DNA of 64,000 nt from Undibacterium parvum. GTDB lineage: Bacteria > Pseudomonadota > Gammaproteobacteria > Burkholderiales > Burkholderiaceae_D. The position numbers and the translations under genes were made by a program. Of this stretch, positions 28,273-36,086 are shown piece after piece. Positions within the stretch are counted from its first letter, which is position 1. Each line of letters opens with the position of its first letter. Where the stretch lies: NCBI RefSeq assembly GCF_003955735.1, contig NZ_CP034464.1, positions 3,720,001 to 3,784,000 on the forward strand, written 5' to 3'. The notes beneath the pieces were generated by a model that saw only the letters and a program-made list of their open reading frames with translations, did not search any database and was not told the DNA's origin.

Positions 28273-28818
28273 ATGAATTCAATATTGCTGCAGCAAAAAA
28301 TAAAAAAAGATATTTGGTACAAGGAGCCGTGGCTGCTCTTGGTCGTCGGCGGTCCTTTGATCGTAGTTTGCGCCAGCTTGATTACTGGTTTTATCGCATT
28401 CCGAGGCGCTGATAAGGTCGTTTCTGAGGATTATTACAAGCAAGGTTTAATGATCAATAAAGATATACAACGCGACGCCAAGGCGCGTGCGCTGGCACTT
28501 TCCGCGAACCTCACGCTTGATCTGGCGGCTGGTAAGTTGAAGATGCGACTGAGCGCAAATCAGGCTATGCCAGACCTGGTACAGGTGAGTCTGGCCAGCG
28601 CCGATAACAAGACCTCTGCTGTGAACGAGGTGATACATCGTTTGCCTATGCAGCAAATACAGCCAGGTAGTTACGAAGGCGATTTGAATTCATCATCGAA
28701 TTTATCGATAGCTGCGGTAAAATTGTTGCATGTCAAAGTAGAGACCACGGAGTGGCGTTTAACTGGCGATTGGTTTGAGCCGGTGCAAAGGCAAGTGCAA
28801 TTAGCTGCTGCGAAATAA
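28273..28818 (+). CDS. ccoH: FixH/CcoH family protein
   Basis: The 181-residue protein has one membrane helix (about residues 17-40, LLLVVGGPLIVVCASLITGF) followed by a periplasmic beta-rich FixH domain with the typical start VSEDYYKQGLMINKDIQRD. FixH/CcoH assists assembly of cbb3 oxidase and associates with the complex. It starts 8 bp after the ccoG stop with a GGAATAAA leader. Annotators may name it FixH; the role is the same. Confidence 0.9.
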   Translation: MNSILLQQKIKKDIWYKEPWLLLVVGGPLIVVCASLITGFIAFRGADKVVSEDYYKQGLMINKDIQRDAKARALALSANLTLDLAAGKLKMRLSANQAMPDLVQVSLASADNKTSAVNEVIHRLPMQQIQPGSYEGDLNSSSNLSIAAVKLLHVKVETTEWRLTGDWFEPVQRQVQLAAAK

Positions 28819-28868
28819 AGCCATCTCCTTGGTTTTTGAAATAAATAGCCATTAGAAGGAGACAGAAT

Positions 28869-29126
28869 TTGAACCACAGCAATTCTACTTATACCAGCCC
28901 ACAGCTACGCTCGCTGTTGATGATCGTTTTGTGGCCCGCTTTTTTGATGGCCTGTGTGGCAACCGGTCTGTTTTTTAGCTTGGTTGATCCTATGGAGTTG
29001 ATCGTTCTGGATGAGCGTATCAAGGTGCATGCTCTGGGCGCCTACACCATAGGTTTTTTTGCTTTTTGGATGTTAGGAATTCTGTCCAGTGGATTGACTG
29101 CTTTGCTAGTGCAAAAATCGCGGTAA
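28869..29126 (+). CDS. Small two-helix membrane protein of the cco cluster
   Basis: The reading frame begins with TTG at 28869; a strong AGAAGGAGA ribosome binding site 7 bp upstream decides for this unusual start, as there is no suitable ATG. The 85-residue product has two hydrophobic segments (LLMIVLWPAFLMACVATGLF and YTIGFFAFWMLGILSSG). It has no recognised motif. Its place between ccoH and the SafE-like gene suggests an accessory role in cbb3 assembly or a subunit, as small membrane proteins of similar size occur here in other beta-proteobacteria (context inference). Confidence 0.75.
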   Translation: MNHSNSTYTSPQLRSLLMIVLWPAFLMACVATGLFFSLVDPMELIVLDERIKVHALGAYTIGFFAFWMLGILSSGLTALLVQKSR

Positions 29127-29372
29127 GCACGCCTCTTACTAAAGAAAAAATGAAGGGTGATGCGACTTTACTCAGACCAGTTTTAGGAGTTTTTAGGCAG
29201 TTCTGTCCTTACTCTGAGAGCTTGGTACCAAACTCTCTTTCCCCTCCGACTATCGCTTCAGCGCTGTATACTTTGCCCTATCAGCGACGCGCGGCTGTGC
29301 TGCGTTGTTGCTTAAGTGCGTAAGCTAAGCGCAGGTTGCCAGCTTCACTTCACCGCATATCGAGCCGTTAAT

Positions 29373-30143
29373 ATGATTACCTTACCCTTAGCCCTTGCCG
29401 CACTCAGTGCGGGTGCTGTCGGTGGCGTGCATTGCGTGGGTATGTGTGGCGGTATCGCTACTCTGCTGTCTCAAAAAGCACCTACCGGCACAAAGGTAAT
29501 TCCGATTGTCGACACCACTGCGCGAATTAATTCTAGCGCTTGCAGTAGTAAGCCCACTCCGAATACTCGGCGCTATCAATTTTTACTGCACAGTGGGCGG
29601 CTGCTGACTTATATGTTGATAGGTGCAGTCTTCGGTGCGATGGGCGCTGCCGGTGTCATCATCAAACCCTATCTACCGGTGCAGCAGATTTTTTATGTCA
29701 TGGGTAACCTGGCATTGTTGTTACTGGGTTTGCGCTTACTGGGGTTTAGACCTGCGCTGATATTTTTTGATACCGTGGGTAATTTTGTGCTGCGTATCGC
29801 GCACGCCTTGATGCCTAGCATGCTGAGCGGCTCACCTTATCCATTTTTGCTAGGAATGAGTTGGGGCTGTTTGCCTTGTGGCTTACTCTTAGGGATCGCG
29901 CCGTTTGCATTTTTATCGGGCGATGCCTACTCCGGCGCCTTGTTGATGCTCTTGTTTGGACTGGCGGCGTTACCGCACCTCTTACTGGTGCAAAGCATGC
30001 AAAAGTGGACGCGACAGGGCGGCTATTTCGGCTCAGTTCGAGCGATCAGCGCAACGCTACTCATACTGATTGCACTGTTTGGATTATGGCATTTCGATAT
30101 GCAGGATATGCCAGGATTTTTATGCATCACCCCAGCACGATAG
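29373..30143 (+). CDS. Sulfite exporter TauE/SafE family protein of the cbb3 cluster
   Basis: The start at ATG 29373 gives MITLPLALAALSAGAVGGVHCVGMCGG-type N-terminus with the conserved H-x-x-GMCGG motif; a longer frame to 29316 adds a polar extension without support. The 256-residue protein has about six membrane helices and a second conserved WGCLPCGLLLG segment. This SafE subgroup is routinely next to ccoGH and has been linked to copper delivery to cbb3 oxidase (CcoA-unrelated, by genomic association), so sulfite export is unlikely to be its role here. That reassignment is inference. Confidence 0.87.
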   Translation: MITLPLALAALSAGAVGGVHCVGMCGGIATLLSQKAPTGTKVIPIVDTTARINSSACSSKPTPNTRRYQFLLHSGRLLTYMLIGAVFGAMGAAGVIIKPYLPVQQIFYVMGNLALLLLGLRLLGFRPALIFFDTVGNFVLRIAHALMPSMLSGSPYPFLLGMSWGCLPCGLLLGIAPFAFLSGDAYSGALLMLLFGLAALPHLLLVQSMQKWTRQGGYFGSVRAISATLLILIALFGLWHFDMQDMPGFLCITPAR

Positions 30144-30208
30144 GCTGTTCTTGTTTTAGCCAGTACTCCTCGCCGCAATCTGGCGGTTGAAATAGGAATA
30201 TTTTTTAG

Positions 30209-30283
30209 GCATAGGCCCAGCGCCCAGTATCCATGCGGGTTTCCAGCCATCCTGGTCTACCGGGCGCGTGGGTATTGCGTAAG
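30209..30283. repeat. Dispersed palindromic repeat, copy 3
   Basis: The left arm GCATAGGCCCAGCGCCCAGT and following TATCCATGCGGGTT match copy 2 closely. The right arm (ACCGGGCGCGTGGGTATTGCG, with several mismatches) is degenerate, so this copy is an imperfect palindrome. It lies between the SafE-like gene and the minus-strand flagellar-type gene. Confidence 0.8.
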
Positions 30284-30350
30284 CGGAGGGGGGCTAAAAA
30301 TTGTTTAAAGGCGATGGGGCTTTAAACTTGGGACTTAGATAGGAACAAAT

Positions 30351-30704
30351 TCAGGCGCTAATGTTGATCACTGTGCCGAGTAATTCATCAGCGGTCTTAA
30401 CGATTTTTGCAGAAAAATCAAATCCGAATTGAGACTGTATAGCACTGACCAATTCATCGGCAAGCTCCGTGCCGCTTGCCGCAGTGCTGGTGTCGAGAGT
30501 CTCTGCTGTGGCCGTTTGTGCCGCTAAACTACCTTCTTTGCTGATAGTCACGAGCACGCCACCGGTCTTTGATTCTTGAAATTGAGTCTGCTGCGGCACA
30601 AAGCCAGCGGTGTTGGCATTGGCAATATTGTGCGCACTACTGTCGAGTGCGCCTTGATAGGCTTTTAATCCGGAGAGACCCGTGTTGAGGGCGGTGATAG
30701 ACAT
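30351..30704 (-). CDS. Orphan flagellar basal-body rod (FlgC-like) protein
   Basis: The 117-residue protein has the flagellar rod N-terminal motif (SITALNTGLSGLKAYQGALD then HNIANANTAGF) and a C-terminal helical segment (LADELVSAIQSQFGFDFSAK) of the Flg_bbr_C type. True FlgC is about 135-140 residues and sits in a flgBCDE operon; this gene stands alone beside a respiratory/sensory block. It may be a divergent paralogue used elsewhere or an evolutionary leftover. The family call is firm; the role is not. Confidence 0.82.
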   Translation of the reverse strand: MSITALNTGLSGLKAYQGALDSSAHNIANANTAGFVPQQTQFQESKTGGVLVTISKEGSLAAQTATAETLDTSTAASGTELADELVSAIQSQFGFDFSAKIVKTADELLGTVINISA

Positions 30705-30775
30705 AATACAGTCCTAGTTAGCAGGTAACACAAGAGTACATCGAAATATAGACAACTGCCAGTCAATTATATTTC

Positions 30776-32734
30776 TTAGCGAAAATTGTTTTGTGCGTCT
30801 AGGTCTTCGGATAGCGGAATGCTAATTTTTAGGCTCGTGCCCTCACCGAGCACGCTGCTAAGCTCAAATCGGCCATGCATGGCCTTGACCCGCTCGCGCA
30901 TCCCTACCAGACCGAAAGAGCTGACCTTATGCATATCGGTTTCCTCTATCCCTTGGCCATTGTCATTTATGCTAAATTCAAGAGACTCAGGCGTGCGATT
31001 AAATTCTATTTGTACTTCACTGGCTTTCGAATGGCGCACCACATTGGTTAAGGATTCTTGAATGATTCTAAAGATTGCCGTACTGTGTGCATCGTCCAGC
31101 ATCAGTTGCTCCTCATTGGCTCGTAATTCGCAGTCGATACCGTGGCGAGCTGAAAAATCTTTCCTCAGGGTCTGCAGCGCAAAAAATAGACCGCCCTCAT
31201 CCAATGCGCGTGGACGTAAATCGGTAGCAATGCGACGCAGCGTGGTAATCGAGGTGAGGATTAATTGATCCATGCTGGCGATGTTCTTTTGTGATTTCTC
31301 ACTAATCAGGCTATCTCTTTGCAGTAGTGATAAATCCATCCTTAAGGCGGCAAGTAATTGCCCTAAGTCGTCATGCAATTCTCTGGCTATATGTTTGCGC
31401 TCTTCTTCCCGTATTGACTGCAAAGCGGAGGAGAGTTGACTCAATTGCGTGTGGTTTTGCGCAATTTTTTCTTTTGCCAGTTTGCGTTCCGTAATATCGC
31501 GAAAAATCACGGTGTAATAGCGTTGCCCATTTTCTATTAAGCTAGAAATCGATGCCTCAATCGGAAACTCGCTACCATCCGAGCGTAGGCCCGTCACATA
31601 AAAGTCGTCAAAATCGGTTCCCATTTTGCGTCTGGTAACGCCTGTTTCACCAAATTTTTTGACATGCGTGTCATGTGCAGCGCGATGCCTGCTGGGGATG
31701 ACCTGATTGAGCGAACTACCGATCAATTCTTCCACGGTATTGCCAAAAAGGGCGGCAGCAGCTGGATTGACTAAGATCATTTTGTGCTCTTCATCAATGG
31801 TGATGATGCCATCGATTGCGGTTTCTATGATGCCGGCCAGACGCCTTTTATGACGCTGCAATTCTTCTGTTGTTGCCACTAAATTTTTACTTGCCTCGGA
31901 GAGCGTCGCGTATGGTCCGTGAATGTTGATTGCGACCATGCTGCGGTAGATTGCCAGTGCTGAAATGACTTGAAAAACATGGCCAATAACGACAAATATT
32001 TCATTCGCATTAATGTACAGCGAAAAATAAACTTCGGACATCGCCATCATGGCACTGGCTAAAAATAAATGTGCTCGATTGATCTGTAAATGCTCACCCG
32101 GTAGTGCTTTCGGGAAGGCGCGCGCTTGCTTGAATAGAAGCGACGCGGTAATAATGTTGATGCAAATAATCAGGATTTCGCAGTTAATTTTAAAAGCCGT
32201 TTGGCCACTGCCCTCTACATAGCTGGACGGTAAATAATCAGGTCGTATGAAAATAAGCAGGGAAGTCGCTAGTGTCAGGAATACTCCTGCCGTCAGGAAG
32301 CGTCGCGATGTTTTTGGGGAAACCGCGGCATCACCGAAATTGATTGCGAGTCCAAGCAAAGTGGCGGTCACGATGGCGCGTGATAGTAGCCAAAAGCTGA
32401 GCGACTTATGCATGTCATTGGCAGCCAGAAATCCGGGCATGCCTTGAAAACTAATGGCATGAAAGAAGCCAAAGATGGCGGTGCATAAAAAAGCCACTGC
32501 CAGTATCACGCTATTTTTTTTTCTTATCTCGTCGAAAGCGTTCCAGCAGACAATAAACACCGATGAAAATAGTACTATCGTCGCAGTTTCCAGCGCCGTA
32601 TGCAGTGGCAAAGCGGCGGGCACTTGGAAGTTACTGATGGCTGCGGTGTTGGCCCACAAGAATACAGATACTAACAAGAGTACAAAGATAATCCAGCCGG
32701 CGCGTTGTAGTTCTTTGGGTGTTGATGTGATCAT
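30776..32734 (-). CDS. MASE3-PAS sensor histidine kinase (NarX/DegS-type)
   Basis: The 652-residue membrane sensor has an N-terminal block of about eight hydrophobic helices (residues 12-265) of the MASE3 type, then a coiled linker, a PAS domain (IIETAIDGIITIDEEHKMIL, about residues 300-420, with the PAC segment YYTVIFRDITERK), and a HisKA_3 dimerisation/phosphoacceptor region (HIARELHDDLGQLLAALRMD, His near residue 455). A C-terminal HATPase domain follows (NDNGQGIEE, SFGLVGMRERV). This kinase class partners NarL-type regulators, and one is encoded 3 kb upstream on the same strand (35331-35960). The signal is unknown; the neighbourhood points to redox or respiration. Confidence 0.92.
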   Translation of the reverse strand: MITSTPKELQRAGWIIFVLLLVSVFLWANTAAISNFQVPAALPLHTALETATIVLFSSVFIVCWNAFDEIRKKNSVILAVAFLCTAIFGFFHAISFQGMPGFLAANDMHKSLSFWLLSRAIVTATLLGLAINFGDAAVSPKTSRRFLTAGVFLTLATSLLIFIRPDYLPSSYVEGSGQTAFKINCEILIICINIITASLLFKQARAFPKALPGEHLQINRAHLFLASAMMAMSEVYFSLYINANEIFVVIGHVFQVISALAIYRSMVAINIHGPYATLSEASKNLVATTEELQRHKRRLAGIIETAIDGIITIDEEHKMILVNPAAAALFGNTVEELIGSSLNQVIPSRHRAAHDTHVKKFGETGVTRRKMGTDFDDFYVTGLRSDGSEFPIEASISSLIENGQRYYTVIFRDITERKLAKEKIAQNHTQLSQLSSALQSIREEERKHIARELHDDLGQLLAALRMDLSLLQRDSLISEKSQKNIASMDQLILTSITTLRRIATDLRPRALDEGGLFFALQTLRKDFSARHGIDCELRANEEQLMLDDAHSTAIFRIIQESLTNVVRHSKASEVQIEFNRTPESLEFSINDNGQGIEETDMHKVSSFGLVGMRERVKAMHGRFELSSVLGEGTSLKISIPLSEDLDAQNNFR

Positions 32735-32920
32735 AGATAAGCGTAATATAGTGCCGATGTTGCTGGTGACGGGGTGGGTATTTTAGGGCGCTTTTCGTGG
32801 CTTGTCTGGATATTTTCTTGGCGCGCAGAGTAGGTGGGAAATCCATACGAGGCTAAGCCATGTCGCGATTAAAAAAGGCGCCCTATTTGGCGCCTGTCTA
32901 AGTAGTGTCCTAGCCCATTT

Positions 32921-33760
32921 TTAATGGGACATGAATACCGGTATCGTCATACTCTCTAAAATAGTTCTGGTGACGCCACCCATGATCATTTCTCGGAAGC
33001 GCGAGTGACCATAGCCGCCCATTACCAACATATCACTATCTAAGTCGTGTGATAAAGACAAAATCGCGTTACCGATGTCGGTTGAGGTCTTATGCACTGA
33101 AACTTCTACTTTAATGCCGTGACGCGCCAGAAATAAGGCGATATCAGCCCCAGGCTGCTCGCCATGAGCGTCAGGCTTTGCGCTAGGATTAAATAGTGCC
33201 ACCTGCACCAGATCAGCCCGCTTCAGCAAAGGAATTGCATCGGTCACCGCTCGGGTCGACTCGCGACTGGCATCCCATGAGATCAGAGGGCGCTTCGCGA
33301 TACTGGTAAAGTCACCCGCATAAGGAATAATCAGAGCTGGTCGACCAGAATTCATGACGATATACTCTGGAAAATCAGACAGTACTGAGGGCGAGGGTTC
33401 ATCGCGATTAGTCTGACCTAACACGACTAGATCACTATATCGCGCCAGTAAGCCTATGCCACCGCCAGCTTCATCATTGGAAATCATACTTTCGTAAGAG
33501 TTAACCCCCGACTCTGTGGCGACGGTTTTAAATCCAAGTATGGCTTTTTCCGCGCGCTCGCGCAGAAATTTTAAGTGTATCGCCAGATTTGGATCGCTTG
33601 CGCTGATGTTGCCGTCTTGGTAGATAAAGCGTGAGACACCTGTCACTGCAGTACCGATCAAATGGGCGTCTTCATTCTTGGCTAACTCGGATGCTATGCG
33701 TACCCTCAGATCGGAACGACTAGATTCATCCACGTGTACTAGTATGGTCTTGTATGACAT
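32921..33760 (-). CDS. Universal stress protein, tandem UspA
   Basis: The ATG at 33760 is chosen since AAGGGGGAAA precedes it and the product begins MSYKTILVHVDESSRS, the normal UspA start. The 279-residue protein holds two UspA-type domains. The second ends with the ATP-binding-type motif GGYGHSRFREMIMGGVTRTI; the first lacks a clear nucleotide motif. Usp proteins of this kind are induced in low oxygen or stasis. It lies directly downstream of the CRP/FNR gene on the same strand, which suggests membership of that regulon. Confidence 0.92.
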   Translation of the reverse strand: MSYKTILVHVDESSRSDLRVRIASELAKNEDAHLIGTAVTGVSRFIYQDGNISASDPNLAIHLKFLRERAEKAILGFKTVATESGVNSYESMISNDEAGGGIGLLARYSDLVVLGQTNRDEPSPSVLSDFPEYIVMNSGRPALIIPYAGDFTSIAKRPLISWDASRESTRAVTDAIPLLKRADLVQVALFNPSAKPDAHGEQPGADIALFLARHGIKVEVSVHKTSTDIGNAILSLSHDLDSDMLVMGGYGHSRFREMIMGGVTRTILESMTIPVFMSH

Positions 33761-33802
33761 GTTTCCCCCTTGTGAATAAGGCAAATTATCTAGGATATGT
33801 TA

Positions 33803-33846
33803 GCTTAATTCTTAATTCTTAATTATTAGTCATTAATCATTAATTT
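33803..33846. repeat. AT-rich short direct repeats between FNR-type gene and usp
   Basis: Repeats of TTAATTC, then ATTAGTCATTAATCATTAA, fill the 79-bp gap between the CRP/FNR stop and the usp start. Probably low-complexity spacer DNA, perhaps UP-element-like for a usp promoter. Confidence 0.45.
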
Positions 33847-34745
33847 AAAGCACCGGCTAGTTCTGGTGACCATTGAGGTAAAAGATTTTTAGAGACCAGC
33901 GCGGACACCTTTTCGCTCATCTTTTCACTGACTATTTTACTCACTTTAATCCGTGATTTGCTCGGTGGCAGTCGGCGTAAGGCTTTTAATGAAACTGGGT
34001 CTATGATGCCGATCTGTCTTTGGTCGACTGTGATCAATCCTAATTCATTGAATGCTGAAAGTGTGCGGCTGACGGTCTCTAGCGTCAAACCCAGATAACT
34101 TCCGATTTCGTGGCGTGTCATACGCAGATTAAATACCTTGTTTGAATAGCCCAATTGACCGAAGCGCTCACCAAGATTGGTAAGGAAGCGCGCAACTTTG
34201 GCTTCCGCGCTCAAGCTGCTAAGCATACTAATCATCGCTTGTTCGCGCACCAGTTCGCGACTCATTGCACTAAACATGGCTTGTTCTAGTTCTGCGTAAG
34301 TACGACCCAGAGCTGAAAATGTTTTGTAAGGAATTAAAATAACATCGCAATCTGAAAGCGCCACCGCCTCAGAGGCGTGACGTTGAGTGTAGATCGCATC
34401 GATACCCAAGAGGTCGGCTTTCATGGGGAAACTGAGAACTTGTTCATTGCCGTATTCGTCGATCAAGACGGTCTTAAGAAAACCAGAGTTGACTATGTAA
34501 AGGTTCTCGAATTGCTGCCCTATGGTATGAATTCTTTGTCCAGCCTTGTAACGCACATGCTGAAATAGGGCATCTTCGTTGTGGGAGTTGGTCGGTGTTG
34601 GTATGTGAAGTAATTCACATACCTCATGTAAAGTTGACCATAAACTACCCTGGCAACGCCATCCCGCATCGTTAGATAGCACAGGGAAGTTGAGCGCGGC
34701 TGCTGGCAAATCTGTCGTTCTTGCTGGTGTAGAAATAGCGGACAT
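33840..34745 (-). CDS. CRP/FNR-family transcriptional regulator with FNR-type recognition helix
   Basis: The start at ATG 34745, with AAGG upstream, avoids overlap with the preceding receiver gene; a longer frame to 34805 overlaps it. The 301-residue protein has a cyclic-nucleotide-binding-like sensor domain (about residues 55-180), a long dimerisation helix, and a C-terminal HTH (RMTRHEIGSYLGLTLETVSR). The recognition helix has E-TVSR, the FNR signature for TTGAT half-sites. Only three cysteines of the FNR set are seen (C31, C43 and C133 by position); the middle Cys of the N-terminal cluster is missing, so a standard [4Fe-4S] cluster is doubtful. It also carries a Ser/Lys-rich C-terminal extension. 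Neighbours are stress and two-component genes. Confidence 0.9.
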   Translation of the reverse strand: MSAISTPARTTDLPAAALNFPVLSNDAGWRCQGSLWSTLHEVCELLHIPTPTNSHNEDALFQHVRYKAGQRIHTIGQQFENLYIVNSGFLKTVLIDEYGNEQVLSFPMKADLLGIDAIYTQRHASEAVALSDCDVILIPYKTFSALGRTYAELEQAMFSAMSRELVREQAMISMLSSLSAEAKVARFLTNLGERFGQLGYSNKVFNLRMTRHEIGSYLGLTLETVSRTLSAFNELGLITVDQRQIGIIDPVSLKALRRLPPSKSRIKVSKIVSEKMSEKVSALVSKNLLPQWSPELAGALN

Positions 34746-34768
34746 GGTATCGACCTTAGGGTAAATGA

Positions 34769-35152
34769 TTAATTTAAATTCGGTGAGAGTTGCGGCTGTT
34801 GCCAATCGTGCAAAATGCCTGGTATTTGTTCAAAATCTGTAGATTTATCCAAAAAACCATCCGCACCAGCGCGTAGCGCTTGCACTCGATTGGCTTCCGT
34901 TGAGTGATTCGTTAAGACCACAACTTTAATTTCAGGGTTACTGAGTTTGATGTTTTTGAGTAGTTGCAGGCCATTTCCGTCGCTTAATTGCACGTCAAGT
35001 ATCATGGCTTCGGTATCGCTGGCGAGAATCGCCGCATAGGCTGCCTGAACTTCTCCGGAAACCCCTACCACGTGAATATCTGGCAGTTCCTCAACAAACC
35101 GTATCAAACGGTTTTGTATATACGGTGAGTCTTCAACGATAAACAAGTTCAT
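34769..35152 (-). CDS. Stand-alone response regulator receiver (CheY-like)
   Basis: A single receiver domain without output, 127 residues from the ATG at 35152 (a TTG at 35167 is possible). Acidic pocket residues lie in FIVEDSPYIQ, the phospho-Asp in MILDVQLSDGNGLQLL, the Thr switch in VVVLTNHS and the Lys in GFLDKS. It ends 23 bp before the CRP/FNR gene, so the two are likely co-transcribed. It would take phosphoryl groups from a kinase, perhaps the one at 30776-32734, and act through protein contacts. A FNR-like box lies 68 bp upstream. Confidence 0.88.
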   Translation of the reverse strand: MNLFIVEDSPYIQNRLIRFVEELPDIHVVGVSGEVQAAYAAILASDTEAMILDVQLSDGNGLQLLKNIKLSNPEIKVVVLTNHSTEANRVQALRAGADGFLDKSTDFEQIPGILHDWQQPQLSPNLN

Positions 35153-35219
35153 GTGGGCGATTTTCAATAATGTGGTGCAATAGACTTCTTGCGTACCGAC
35201 ATTATCGTCAATGCATGCT

Positions 35220-35233
35220 TTGATTTAAATCAG
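35220..35233 (-). promoter_or_regulatory. FNR-like box upstream of receiver and CRP/FNR genes
   Basis: TTGATTTAAATCAG (plus strand) matches TTGAT-N4-ATCAA with one mismatch in the last base. It lies 68 bp upstream of the receiver gene start, at a distance typical of activator sites. The CRP/FNR regulator downstream may thus control its own operon. Confidence 0.6.
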
Positions 35234-35270
35234 GGTTTGCTGATTTAAAGTGTGGGAGTTTGAGATGGGG

Positions 35271-35290
35271 GTGTAGGAGTTTTCCTACAC
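35271..35290. other. Inverted repeat GTGTAGGA-N4-TCCTACAC
   Basis: A perfect 8-bp inverted repeat with loop GTTT lies between the NarL-type regulator stop and the receiver gene. It lacks a U-tract on either strand, so it is more like an operator or a 3'-end hairpin than a terminator. Confidence 0.45.
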
Positions 35291-35330
35291 TGCGCGCATG
35301 GAAGCGGCGATCATTGCAATCGCAGCGCGT

Positions 35331-35960
35331 TTAAATCAGATTGTGCGCCACCGCGTATTGGACTAAATCGGACAGGGTGTTTCTGTCCATTTTCTGCATG
35401 ATACGTGTTTTGTGGGTGCTGACAGTTTTGACGCTCAAATGCAAAAGCTCTGCGATTTCCGTAATCGATTTTCCTTTGACCAAATACCCAAATACCTCGA
35501 ACTCTCGATCCGATAAGAGCGAGTGTGGATGCTCATTATCGGCCGGCATGGCCGACATGGCTAATTGTTCGGCGACCTCTATACTGATGTAAGGGCGGCC
35601 AGATGCCACTTTGCGCAGCGCGGTGACCAATTGGGTTCCTGCGCTCTCTTTAGTCAGGTAGCCACGGGCCCCGGCGCGTATAGTGCGCACCGCGTATTGT
35701 TCTTCTTCGTGCATGGTGAGCACAAGTATTGGCAGCTTCGGCATCTCGTCTTTGATTTGGCGGATCAAATCTACACCGCTGCGACCCGGCATGGAAAGAT
35801 CCATTAGCAAGACATCAAAATTGCCCAACCTGGCCTTTTCTAAGGTGTCGTGTCCGTCTATCGCTTCTCCGACGACCTGTATGTCCTCTACACCCTCAAG
35901 TATGCGTTTTAAGCCTTCTCGCATGATAGTGTGGTCGTCGGCGATTAAAATTCGAATCAT
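35331..35960 (-). CDS. NarL/FixJ-family response regulator
   Basis: The 209-residue protein has an N-terminal receiver (MIRILIADDHTIMREGLKRI; phospho-Asp in LLMDLSMPGRSG; Lys in GYLTKES) and a C-terminal LuxR-type HTH (LSDREFEVFGYLVKGKSITEIAELLHLS, quoted in part, residues 147-190, then KTVSTHKTRIMQKM). It would be phosphorylated by a HisKA_3 kinase such as that at 30776-32734 and act as a DNA-binding regulator. It is first in the minus-strand block. No NarL heptamer sites were confidently found. Confidence 0.93.
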   Translation of the reverse strand: MIRILIADDHTIMREGLKRILEGVEDIQVVGEAIDGHDTLEKARLGNFDVLLMDLSMPGRSGVDLIRQIKDEMPKLPILVLTMHEEEQYAVRTIRAGARGYLTKESAGTQLVTALRKVASGRPYISIEVAEQLAMSAMPADNEHPHSLLSDREFEVFGYLVKGKSITEIAELLHLSVKTVSTHKTRIMQKMDRNTLSDLVQYAVAHNLI

Positions 35961-36086
35961 GTGGGTGTTTTCAGTTGCGGGGGAGGTTGGTCTATCGCGG
36001 TGTCGCTAGGATCAGAGCGCAATTGTAACGTACAAAGAACGCTATGCTGGCGTTCAATGAGTTTGCACTAAATTGCGGTATGCGAA

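Noticed and set aside
29127..29372. A gene between the small membrane protein and the SafE-like gene
   Set aside because: An 85-codon overlapping frame exists but lacks a ribosome binding site and family resemblance; the SafE-like start at 29373 is clear.
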